Assembly (NCBI GenBank): GCA_020465985.1
Contig: JAANYP010003266.1
Coordinates: forward strand, 196,721 to 260,720
Length of the DNA stretch: 64,000 nucleotides
Reading direction: 5' to 3'
Origin: Centrapalus pauciflorus
Taxonomy: Eukaryota; Streptophyta; Magnoliopsida; Asterales; Asteraceae
Shown here: positions 10,167 to 19,742 of the stretch, piece after piece
How positions within the stretch are numbered: position 1 is the stretch's first letter
Layout: each line of letters opens with the position of its first letter
Translations under genes and position numbers: made by a program
Notes under the pieces: generated by a model
What the model saw: only the letters and a program-made list of their open reading frames with translations
Databases searched by the model: none
Told to the model about the DNA's origin: nothing

Positions 10167-11903
10167 TCACTCTGGATTACGCATTCCGTTTAGTTGAATC
10201 AAATACTCAAAACGTGACTTATCAAAAGCTTTGGTAAATAAATCTGCATTATTATCATCTGTTGCCACTTTTACCAGCTTCATTAAGTTCTTTTCAGCAC
10301 AATCACGTATAAAATGATGTCTTATGTCTATGTGCTTGGTTTTATTATGCTTAACTAGATTATTAGTTATAGCAATTGTTGACCGGTTATCTATCCTAAT
10401 AGGATTATGAGTATAAGTCAAACCGTAATCCCGCAATTGTTGTTGTATCCACAGAACCTATGAACAGCATCTACCAGCAGCAACATATTCGGCCTCGCAC
10501 GTTGACACGGCTACCGAAGTCTGTTTCTTGTATTGCCAGGAAACAAGTCTCCTTCCTAGGAACTGACAACCTCCAGTTGTTGATTTGCGCATCAAGCTGC
10601 ATCCTTCGTAGTCTGAATCTATGAATGCCTCCAATTCCAGATCGCCCTCCGTATGATACCAAAGTCCCAGCTTTGGTTTCGACTTGAGGTATCGTAGAAT
10701 CCGCTTCACCGCTTTCATGTGCATCTCTTTCGGATTAGCTTGAAACCTAGCACAAATACAAACAGCAAACATTATATCAGGTCTAGAAGCAGTTAAATAC
10801 ATAAGTGACCCAATCATGGCCCGATATAACATCGGATCCACATCGGTATCACTTTAAGTACCCGGTCCGAGATTGTGATTCACTTGAATCGGTGTGCTGA
10901 AGTGAGTTGTCAGCTTGGTTCCTTCCATCCCAAAGCGCTCTAAGATGTCATAGACATACTTCGTCTGATGAATAAACATTCCCTCCTTCCTTTGTTCGAC
11001 TTGCAAACCCAGAATGAAGTTTAACTCACCCATCGCACTCATCTCGAACTTTGACTTCATTACCTTCTCAAAATCTTTGCACATCTGCTCGTCTGATGAT
11101 CCAAAAATGATATCATCTACGTACACTTGTACCAAGATGAAATGTTCTCATTTTCGCTTCACGAACAGCGTACTGTCTATTCTCCCTCTTTCAAACCCGT
11201 TTTCTAAAAGATGATTGGATAGAGTCTCGTACCACGCCCTCGGTGCTTGATGCAATCCATACAAAGCCTTATCTAATCGATATACTCTGTCTGGATATTT
11301 CGGATCTGTAAACCCGGGCGGCTGTTCCACATAAACCATTTCCTTCACTTTCCCATAAAGGAAAGCACTCTTAACATCTAGCTGATAAACCTTAAAACCC
11401 TTGAAGGAAGCAAAAGCCAGAAACAATCGAATTGCCTCCAACCTTGCCACTGGCGCGAACACTTCATTGTAATCGATTCCTTCCTCTTGGTTGAAACCCT
11501 TTACCACCAGTCTGGCTTTGTTGCGAGTGACTATACCCCGATCATCTCTTTTGCACTTAAAAACCCAGTTGGTTCCTATTGCTATTTCTCCTTGAGGTAA
11601 CGGAACTAACTCTCACACTTCTAGTTTCCTAAACTGTGACAGTTCTTCCTGCATCGCTTCAACCCAAGAGTTGTCTTTTAGTGCCATCTGCACATTTTTT
11701 GGCTCTACTTGCGAGATAAAGCATGAATAGAGGCAAGTACGAAAGGCCTCGGAGTCATTTATCATCGACAACAACATTGTGTTGTTATTCAAACTACTCC
11801 TAGTCCTCACACCAGCATTAGGATTTCCTATGATACTCTCAACAGGATGATTCTTATTAGTCCTAGATGTCTCTATCTCGTCAACCCTAAGATTGTCTCC
11901 CAA
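10167..11903 (-). pseudogene. pol: Copia-1 reverse transcriptase and RNase H
   Basis: One frame from 11903 to 10167 covers RT (QMALKD-type start, NKARLV near 11520, QLDVKSAFLYG, ALYGLHQAPRAWY, the YVDDIIFGSS active site near 11110) and RNase H (MIGSLMYLTASRPDI, FIDSDYEG, STCEAEY, ending IRHHFIRD...LFTKAFD). Internal stops sit near 11612 (TGA), 11147 (TGA), 10853 (TAA) and 10457 (TAG). The RT aspartates are intact, but no full product can be made. It lies downstream of integrase, the copia order. Confidence 0.85.
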
Positions 11904-11957
11904 ATTTATTAGTCCTAGATGTCTCTATCTCGTCAACCCTAAGATTGTCTCCCAAAT
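11854..11957. repeat. 52-bp perfect tandem duplication
   Basis: Bases 11854-11905 and 11906-11957 carry the same 52-bp unit, starting TTATTAGTCCTAGATGTC. As 52 is not a multiple of three, the duplication shifts the pol frame. The frame change seen between the ORFs ending at 12091 and starting at 11903 equals this shift. Confidence 0.9.
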
Positions 11958-12090
11958 TTGATCCTATCTCTCCTAACGGGGGGATGACTTCAGACTCAAC
12001 ATTTTCTTCCTCATGGACACTGTCTTCAGAGGCTGAATTTGTAGTCTGATTTTCGTTTGTAGGCACTTCAGAATCATTTTCTTCTTGAGA

Positions 12091-13225
12091 TCAATCTTCA
12101 GTTGATGTAGGGTCGGATGTTGATTGAAAAGTGGTCCTCAGAAAGCTATGACCCTCGTCATTCAGATTTAATGACGACATGTCCTTTTCGATTGTACCTG
12201 CATTTTCATCCAAATGAATGTTAAATGACTCAAACAATTTGTCATAATCAAATATCCATTCCGGACCAGTTTGGGGTTTATGTGTATAACTTATGACATC
12301 TATGTTATACACAATCTCTACTGTACCATTAGATTTGTTAAAAACCCGTTTGTTTGGTGAGTTCGGCACATAACCTAGGAAGTATCCTTCGTCAGCCATT
12401 TCACCAAACTTAGGTTGATGTTTTGATTTCATTAAAGTACATGGTACCCTAAAAGGTTCGAAGCCAGTTAAATTAGGTGGCCTTTTATTCAAAACTTCAT
12501 AACAAGTTTTGTTCAAAGATTTGACAGTAAGGACCCGATTTAAAACATGGCACGCGGTATTCACTGCCTCCCCCCAAAACATGGTAGGAAGCTTTGAATC
12601 CGATAGTATGGTCCTTGCTGCCTCAATCAAAGTCCTGTTTTTCCGTTCGGCCACCCTATTTTGTTGTGGCTCATAAGGTGCACTAAAGTGATGCACTATG
12701 CCTTTTGATAGGCAATATACACCAAGTACTGTGTTTTCTAAACTCTGTTCCATTATCACTTCGAATGCGTTTAACCCTCGTTCCGTAAGAATTCTCCACT
12801 TGGTCTAAGAACCCGATGAGCTTGGCAGTCGTCTCGTCCTTTGTACCTAGAAATAAAACCCAAGAAAAACGTGAGTAATCGTCATTAATAACTAAACAGT
12901 ACCAACTACCACCTATACTCCTTTTGTTGATTGGTCCGAAGAGGTCCATACGCAACAAGTCGAACGTGGCAGCTATTGAGTTCTGAGTTTTGGACTTGTG
13001 TGCCTTCTTGTGTTGTTTTCCTTTCTTGCACGGTAGACACTTGTCCTCAAACTCAAAACACTTCATTGGAACACCTTGGAACAATCCATTTTTCGTAATG
13101 TAGTTCATCTTTCTCAGGTGCAAGTGTCCCATGCGTCTGTGCCATAAAACCGACTCAGTCTCTGAAGCTTTAGATAGCAGACAAATTGGTCCCATCGAAG
13201 ACTCCGGCTTGTTCATGTCGAGCAT
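12091..13225 (-). pseudogene. pol: Copia-1 integrase
   Basis: The first part (13225 to about 12750) has the pre-integrase zinc region (LWHRRMGHLH...CLPCKKGKQ) and the start of the catalytic core (LLRMDLFGPI, NDDYSRF, RSDNGTEF). An extra A in an A-run near 12752 shifts the frame. The second part (12759-12091) has QQNRVAERKNRTLIEAARTI with the catalytic Glu, MFWGEAV and the C-terminal GYFLGY segment, then a Ser/Asp/Glu-rich tail. The integrase would join cDNA into chromosomal DNA; this copy cannot. Confidence 0.85.
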
Positions 13226-13398
13226 GTACCAGTGATATTCCCTCCTTTATTGCCAGCGAATGATACAAATCCCCTATTCCCTCCCTTGAAGTCTGCGAGT
13301 AGACTTCTTTCCCCTGTCATGTGCCTGGAGCAACCACTGTCGACGAACCACTTGTTGTTTGGACCTGTAGTTATCTCCTGCACATGAAAGAAAAGAGG
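13226..13398 (-). pseudogene. pol: Copia-1 protease remnant
   Basis: The minus strand encodes NKWFVDSGCSRHMTG, the DSG aspartic-protease motif, in the same frame as the upstream gag, from which a single TAA separates it. After about 30 residues the text jumps to the pre-integrase region in another frame, so roughly the second half of the protease is deleted. Protease normally cuts the Gag-Pol polyprotein. Confidence 0.75.
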
Positions 13399-14231
13399 TT
13401 AGTTATCACGGGGAACCCAAGCCATGACTGACTTGGTAATACCATTCTCGTCCACATACTTGAACTCTTTCAAATACCCATCTTTCCTTTTAGGTGACTT
13501 GGGTTTTTGATTTTGAGCATGTTGTGGTGCAGAGTGATTTAAGTTAACTCTCGGCCTTTGTGTAGGCATTTGCCGTGGAACTCTTGAATAGTTTCGGTTA
13601 TAAGGCATTTTCGATTGATATCCCTGAGCTCTACCTGGTGTTTGATGTCTTACAGGAGTGTGTGACCTAACCGGAGTGTAAGCTCTGCTAGGTGTAGTAC
13701 TCCTATAATTTTGTTGCGGTCCTGACCTAGATTGATTAATGACTCTATTTGGTGAATTAGTCCTAATCACTTCTATGGGTCGACCTGACATAGGTGTTTG
13801 TTTCACAGCAGATTTTGGTGTGGCTTGCACAGTTTTCTCGGTGTTATGAGAACTACTTGTGCTTGCAACACTTGTAGAAGGTTTATGTTGTTCCGTCTTT
13901 CCAGTTTTAGGTGTAGAGTCTACTTTCCTATGTGGACAACTAGAAACAACATGTCCCCTTTCATGACCTCTAAAGCAAGACATATTGTCAATCGACTTTT
14001 TATGTGTGCCCTTTGACTTAGGTGTCTCACTAGTGTCTGCTTCTTTCGGCTCAACTATAGTGACTGGTTCCTCCTCTTGATCATTAAAGTCAATTTTGGC
14101 TTGTCCTTCAGGCTTATCACTAGAGGATGGCACAAATTTGACCTTCTTAATCTTGACATTATTACTAGTCACCTTAGTTTCCTTATCCTTAACAATTTCA
14201 GACATAGGTTCAGGTGCTTTCTCTGATTCAA
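13399..14231 (-). pseudogene. gag: Copia-1 gag C-terminal region with degenerate zinc knuckle
   Basis: The frame 14205-13399 is Lys/Thr/Ser/Pro-rich with a knuckle CFRGHERGHVVSSC, where the second Cys is Gly. It also has a run of (T/S)PxR repeats (RAYTPVRSHTPVRHQTPGR) and ends in the motif VMAWVPRDN before a TAA. The basic repeat-rich tail suits RNA packaging. The TAA falls exactly at the gag/protease border; Copia-2 has a stop in the same context. Confidence 0.75.
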
Positions 14232-15044
14232 CTAGTTTTTCAGTTTTCTCCTAAGGTTGAGGTACATGGTTATCATTGAAAGGCGGAGACTCTCATGATA
14301 TCCTAGACCTACAGGTTTCTTAGACTGACGCTGTGCATCTAAGATCTTCCCTAGGTTGAGTGATGAGTTCCTAAACTTTTCCACTTTACTGTTTACCTCA
14401 GCTACCTTAACCTTAGATTCAGCTAGCTCTACTTCTTTGGTCTTAAGCTCTTTGGTCAATGCCTCAACATGTTCATACATCTGTTCTAATCTAACACACT
14501 GCTCACTCAGCTTGTCTTTAATAACTATGACATCTTGTGCATCTGCCTTAAGCTTATTTCTAAGGTCTTCCTTTATATCTAAGAGGCTAGCGTTGTCTGA
14601 TTTTAAAGATTCATTCTGAGCAGTTATAGTTTGATGTGATTCTAGAACTAAGTTTAATCTATCGTTAGACGTAGCACACAAAGTACATAAATCACGGAAA
14701 ATCGAGAAATTCAGAATTACCTTGGCGTGATCAGATTCCACATCGGCCATCTGTGCGGCGTACTCCAGAATCGTCTGATCTTCTGACTTTTCTACCAACA
14801 TAGGACTGATATCATTCTGATTGCTGTACCCTGTCGTTTCCTCTGCTCCGACACTTCCAGTCTCGATCACTTCAGCCATAAAGGCTCTAGCGTTCGACTC
14901 TGGATGTGTACTCCAGTCATATGTTCCATCGAGCTGTCTGTCAGATGTGGCATTGGTTAACAGACCAGCTATATTTGCCTGACTGCTTGTACTACCCGGC
15001 AAATATGTCATTTGAGATTGATTTTGATACTAGTTCTGGTAGTT
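14232..15044 (-). pseudogene. gag: Copia-1 gag middle region, coiled coil
   Basis: The segment from 15011 is in frame with the gag upstream. It carries a long coiled coil (about 14640-14400; LRNKLKAD, LTKELKTKEVELAES) and then a GLGYHE-like motif near the end. Two TAG stops near 15045 and 15030 lie where CAG (Gln) codons would suit the flanking Gln/Asn-rich text. A frameshift near 14250 leads into the next segment. It probably helped Gag assemble, by analogy with large SIRE-type gag proteins. Confidence 0.7.
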
Positions 15045-16262
15045 CTATACTTTTGGTCTTTGACACTCTCTAGCGAAGTGTCCTAACTCTTGGCAGTTGT
15101 AACACTTAACTTTGGATATATCAAACCCAATCTTATTGTTACTGACGTTGAGATTTCTGCCCGTCCTCTTGATGAAACTCTTGACTCGCTGAATCACCAT
15201 GGCCAGTTGCCATAGCAGCTCCATTTCTTCTAGATCATCAGGATCTACCTGATCATAATCCTCATCCCAAAGCGCAGGATTGTTGATTTTCCCTTGAACG
15301 CAATTGCCATAGGCGGCCACAAATGAAGCCAACAGATTTAGATGGTCTTCAGCTGATTTTGCGCTCATCGGCATCTTTGAATACACTTGAGATGTAGATG
15401 TAGTCGGAGTTTGCTTTTCTTCTGGTCTAGAAAACCCTAAGAAAGCCCGGCTCACTGAGTCTTCAGATTCAACCGCAGTCGATGTTTCACCAGAAAAGAA
15501 TGTTGTAGCCGTCTTCACGTCAGTTGCCCCTGAAGATTTGGACTTCCCAAAGTACATGTCTGGATCCTGTACTTGTTCATAATCCCTTTCTTTCTTCAGC
15601 AATTCAAAGTGATAGGCCCTCAGCGTTCCTATGACATTTTCTAGAGTTAGAGTATAGAACTTGTCTTCATCATGCTTTATCAGCGCCACATACATCTCCC
15701 ATTTGGCTGGTAAAGCATCCAGAATCTTCACAATCTTCTCTGTCTCGCTATACTCCACATCGTGGTTGTCTAACTCAGTTAGCAGGTGATAGAATCGAGT
15801 AATGGTCTCATCCAGCTTTTCATTTTTCAAATCCTTGAAAATCGCGAACTGCTGCTTGAGCATTTCCATTCTATTTTTCCTGACCCTCGGATTACCTTCA
15901 CATCTTTTCTCCAAAGCATCCCACAGCTCTTTTGCTGTTTTTTGATTGCGGAAAGTGTGCAAGATCTCCTGAGGTAAAGCCATTCTAATGATAGCGAATG
16001 CCCGGTTTTCGGCCTCCTAAAGCTTCTTATCATAGTCCTTCATCTTTGAATATGACAAGACTCTTTGTCGTCCTTCAACCTCTGCCATAGGTGGAATGTA
16101 TCCCTCGTCTATACAAATCCACATCCTCATATCATTAAATCTAGCGAAGTCGGCGAACCTATCCTTCCACCAATAATAATCCTCCAATTTCATCAACTTT
16201 GGTGGAGAATTTGCTTTTCTGACCTCGTGGTCCATCTCAATAAACCTTTGTAGACTTGTCAT
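15045..16262 (-). pseudogene. gag: Copia-1 gag N-terminal domain (UBN2-type) and zinc knuckle
   Basis: The likely start is ATG at 16262 (MTSLQRF). The region has WWKDRFADFARF, then after a TAG at 16017 the conserved NQKTAKELWDALEKR, TRFYHLLTELDN and ILDALPAKWEMYV segments of the copia gag (UBN2) family. It ends in the zinc knuckle CYNCQELGHFAREC (CX2CX4HX4C) near 15080. Gag coats the genomic RNA in virus-like particles. Total gag, with the two downstream segments, would be about 950 residues, long for copia but usual for SIRE-like elements. Confidence 0.82.
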
Positions 16263-16841
16263 TGTTACAAAATATTTTGAATTCAAACTTAATTAATTTA
16301 ATTCGAAATTAATTTAAATTAACACTTTCGAACCTGAGTTAGTTCGAATTTAATTAATTTTAAACTAGTTTGGAGTTAAATTCAAGATTAAGTTTGAAGT
16401 CCAACTAAATTCGAAATTAATCACAAACTCGAAGGTTTTAATAAACTCGAAATCCCTAATTCGAATTTAGAGTAAATTTGAAATCTGAGCAAATTCGAAA
16501 TGGCCAAACTCGAATCAACCCCTAAGGAAATTCGAAAGGAGCGTATTTGACAGACAAACTCGAAATTTGATTAAACCCTAATACCCCCTTTGATAAATTC
16601 GAGCGCTGCAAGTTCGAAAAACGGCTAATAATTCGATTTTTTCAAGGTTTCAGATTTAACCAATATTTTTAAGGCTAAAAATATTGATTTTGACCAAAAA
16701 CTTGAACTAAATGCAAATTATTTTCCGATATCTTACTTGATACTCTCGAAATTCCTCCAAAAATGTGACTTTAACCGTCCAAAACGTCAAGAAACCACAG
16801 ATTTTCTAGTGAACACGAAGAACACCAAGAACACCCCCTGT
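16263..16841 (-). other. Copia-1(-) 5' untranslated leader
   Basis: No gene. The region between PBS and gag is AT-rich with many TTCGAA/CTCGAAA words, the same word family found in the Copia-1 LTRs and spacer. Confidence 0.7.
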
Positions 16842-16852
16842 CTCTGATACCA
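16842..16852 (-). promoter_or_regulatory. Primer-binding site of Copia-1(-)
   Basis: The plus strand reads CTCTGATACCA, which is TGGTATCAGAG on the minus strand, complementary to the 3' end of plant initiator Met-tRNA. It lies two bases from the LTR end at 16855. Confidence 0.88.
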
Positions 16853-16854
16853 CT

Positions 16855-16997
16855 TGTAAGGTCTTAACTCTACGGATCTATCTTGACGCGACACCTTCCA
16901 ACGAGTGCGGAATCCTCGTTAGTGGCTTGACGGATATATCACGCACACCGAAACACGGAGACTACCACGGTGATAGACGAACAACTTAGAACGCCCC
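16855..16997 (-). repeat. 5' LTR of Copia-1(-), first part
   Basis: 143 bp matching 1892-2034 of the other LTR, then interrupted by Gypsy-1. The LTR resumes at 26942. The last five bases, GCCCC (16993-16997), are the left target-site duplication of Gypsy-1. Confidence 0.9.
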
Positions 16998-17828
16998 TGT
17001 AACAACCTAGCTTTTTACTTAACTTTAATTCTGTCTTTGATTCAATAATGTAATTTTATTACATTATTTGTATTCTAATTTTAATTAGGTAATGAGAATA
17101 TTTAATCAATATAAGTTATATTAGAAATGATAAAAAGTAAAGATAAGTTAGTTAACTAAAAAGAATCAGATATTGAGGGATCAAAAGCGACAAATTCATA
17201 AAGTTGAAAATAAGAAGACATATAGTCTTTTAATTCCTCATTATCACACATTAAGCAAAAATCAATTCTCTCTCTTCTTTCTCTCACTACCATACGGCTT
17301 CTCTCAAAATCACCAAGAACTTCATTAATTTGCAATTAATTGAGGAAGTTATCAAAGAAGGAGTTACAACAATAATCAATCATCATCAAACAACAAGATT
17401 TTCGAGGTAAAAACCCATTTAAATTTCGCATTCTATGAGTTTTGGTTCGGTTTTGTTAAAAAACCGAAACCTAAGATTATAATTTGAGATTTGTTGGTTG
17501 CATGTTGGAAATTTTAATAGATAAGCATGTATTTAAGTGTATAAATGTAATAAAAACAAAGATTTTAGTTTGGATTGTTCAAATAATGATGAAATCGGAA
17601 TTTTGGTGTAAAAATATGTTCTTGACAAAAAGTTTGTATTTTGAACGATCTTGCACAAATTATAATGTTTTTGATAGGGAAAATGATATAAAATCAACCT
17701 AATAATGATAATATAACATTATTTTAAGTTGCATGTTAATAAAAATAACTTTTTAGAAATTTTATGAAAAACCCGTATGCATAAAGTTAAGAACAATAAG
17801 AACAAAATCTGGGAAAATATGAACATGT

Positions 17829-18115
17829 AGGATCCGAATTCGGCTGAGTCCGAATTCGGATAAGAGACACCAATTCGGATCCCTTGTCTCGGACCCTATG
17901 ATTCGGATGTGATGCCCCATTTCGGATCTCATGATTTCGGATGAAGCATTTCGGGTGAAAGGTGGTCCGAACTCGGATGACCGAGTTCGGATGGTATAAT
18001 TCGGATCACTCATTTCGGTTCCGCCCGGTCCGAATCCGGTTAACCCATTTCGGATATGTCCGAATCCGGGTGCTTGATCCGGATGGTCCGAATTTAATGA
18101 ATCCGAATCCGAGCC
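17829..18115 (+). repeat. CCGAATTCGGAT motif cluster in Gypsy-1 LTR
   Basis: More than twenty CGGA/TCCG half-sites occur in under 300 bp, many as (T)CCGAATTCGG or TTTCGGAT. The same cluster recurs in the 3' LTR at about 25270-25556. Similar clusters occur in Gypsy-2 LTRs and the Copia-3 leader. Confidence 0.8.
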
Positions 18116-18217
18116 TTGTGTTTTGATATTTTAACATCACAAATAGATATTATTTTTATAAATACAAGAACCATGAATTAAATGATTATAGTAATTAAAG
18201 ATTTATAAATCAACATG

Positions 18218-18220
<3 letters not shown>

Positions 18221-18290
<70 letters not shown>
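18221..18290. repeat. (AT)35 microsatellite
   Basis: A pure AT dinucleotide run of 70 bp. The 3' LTR has only about 22 bp of the same run (25663-25684), which explains almost all of the LTR length difference. Confidence 0.95.
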
Positions 18291-18292
<2 letters not shown>

Positions 18293-19545
18293 TTTGGGAA
18301 TTCAAAGAAACAAAGAAAAGGAACTAACAAGGATAGATGAGTTATCAGTAATCAGATAAGATAAAATAATGATTACTAATCTAAAAGCTAATGATATGAT
18401 ACAATAATTATTCTGGACAGGTTCAGTTAAATCCTGAACACAGATTTAAAGATACTGAAAGTGGGTCATTGATTTGAAAAGAAAAGCCAGAGATCATATA
18501 GATCAAGATTAAAGATAAATCCTGAGATAACTCAGGTGGTGGATTGTAAATCTGCTAGATAAAGACCCCAGAACCGGTGAGTTATAGATATTCAGTTTTT
18601 GCATGCTAGACTTCCGATTGAGATATATTGTTGATGATAGATTATTTGACATTCATGAATGCTCAGCTGGATTGTGACCTATGCACACCATGGTTCGGTG
18701 ATGCCCTGTGGATCATGATGGCTATTTGACTTATCACTTCGCATGACATTGTATTTATAATTTCGTTCAGATATTGATATGAGATTATTGCTATCATGAC
18801 ATTGATGACTTATGCTTTCATTATTACTCGCATCTTCGACATATTGATTCAGCTTAGCATGATTAGCCTTGTCGGTCTATTGTTCTAGACCATGCTATTT
18901 CACCAGTTCTATTGAACTTGGTATAGACACTCCGATGTTCCCCCATGAAGACCGCTGGTAGCTAGCCCAGCATAAGTGGATAGCTTCCACTAAAAGCGTG
19001 AGCGTGGGCTGAACATCATCCAATTCTATGAATTCTATGTCTCAATCATGAGTGGCTGTAGCGGCAGTCCAGACATATCACGCTTTGACCCATGATCCGC
19101 TTGATTAATGCATGTGAATCTGAAAATCTATATTCTCACTAAGCTTTGCTTACAGTTGCTATTTGACATTTTTACAGGAAAAGATAAAGGAAAGTCACCT
19201 GCAGGACCTAGTTCTTAGGTCTTACAAGATCAAGATTGAAGTATTCTATAGACCACTACTCAACAAACCCTTCGGTACTGATTGGCAGATGATAATTGTG
19301 GTGGTCTGGGTAGATGTAATTTGATTGTATGATGACATGTATTAGATTAGTCTGGTACCCTTTATTAGTTTATTTTAAAAATTGTAATCTGAACTAAAAT
19401 TGTATTAAACTTATCCTAATGTTTGTACTTGTAATCTGAAATTCCGCAACTTAAATTACTCTATCTTAGTTATGATTGATATCGTGTTGCATGATGTGGG
19501 ACCTAGACTCTGAGGACTGCCCCGTAAGGGAAGGTCTTCACAGGA

Positions 19546-19558
19546 TGGTATCAGAGCC
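19546..19558 (+). promoter_or_regulatory. Primer-binding site of Gypsy-1
   Basis: TGGTATCAGAGCC, three bases after the LTR end, complementary to initiator Met-tRNA. Confidence 0.9.
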
Positions 19559-19742
19559 CATAGTTTGAGTGAATCAAGTATTACGTGAGTATACTTGGTC
19601 TCAAACTGAAGCAATACATATGTATCAATCATCTAGGTGGTTTGAACTGAGATAGGATGTACAGACTGTTAGGATGGGAAAAAGGGTACATAGATCTAAG
19701 TCTATAAACTGATAGTTAATTGATTTTAATTTTCAGTAGAAG

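Larger units (their letters stand above)
16998..19542 (+). repeat. 5' LTR of Gypsy-1
   Basis: 2,545 bp, TGTAAC...TTCACA. It contains a dense TCCGAATTCGGA-type motif field (about 17829-18115) and a 70-bp AT microsatellite. ORF-like stretches in it (for example 17484-17702) recur in the 3' LTR only because the LTRs are copies. Confidence 0.95.

Noticed and set aside
17484..17702. A 72-residue ORF repeated at 24925-25143
   Set aside because: Both lie in the Gypsy-1 LTRs and are identical because the LTRs are copies, not because a protein is conserved.
17829..18115. Heat-shock elements made of GAA/TTC words
   Set aside because: The half-sites lack the two-base spacing of GAAnnTTC; most are GAATTC directly joined.
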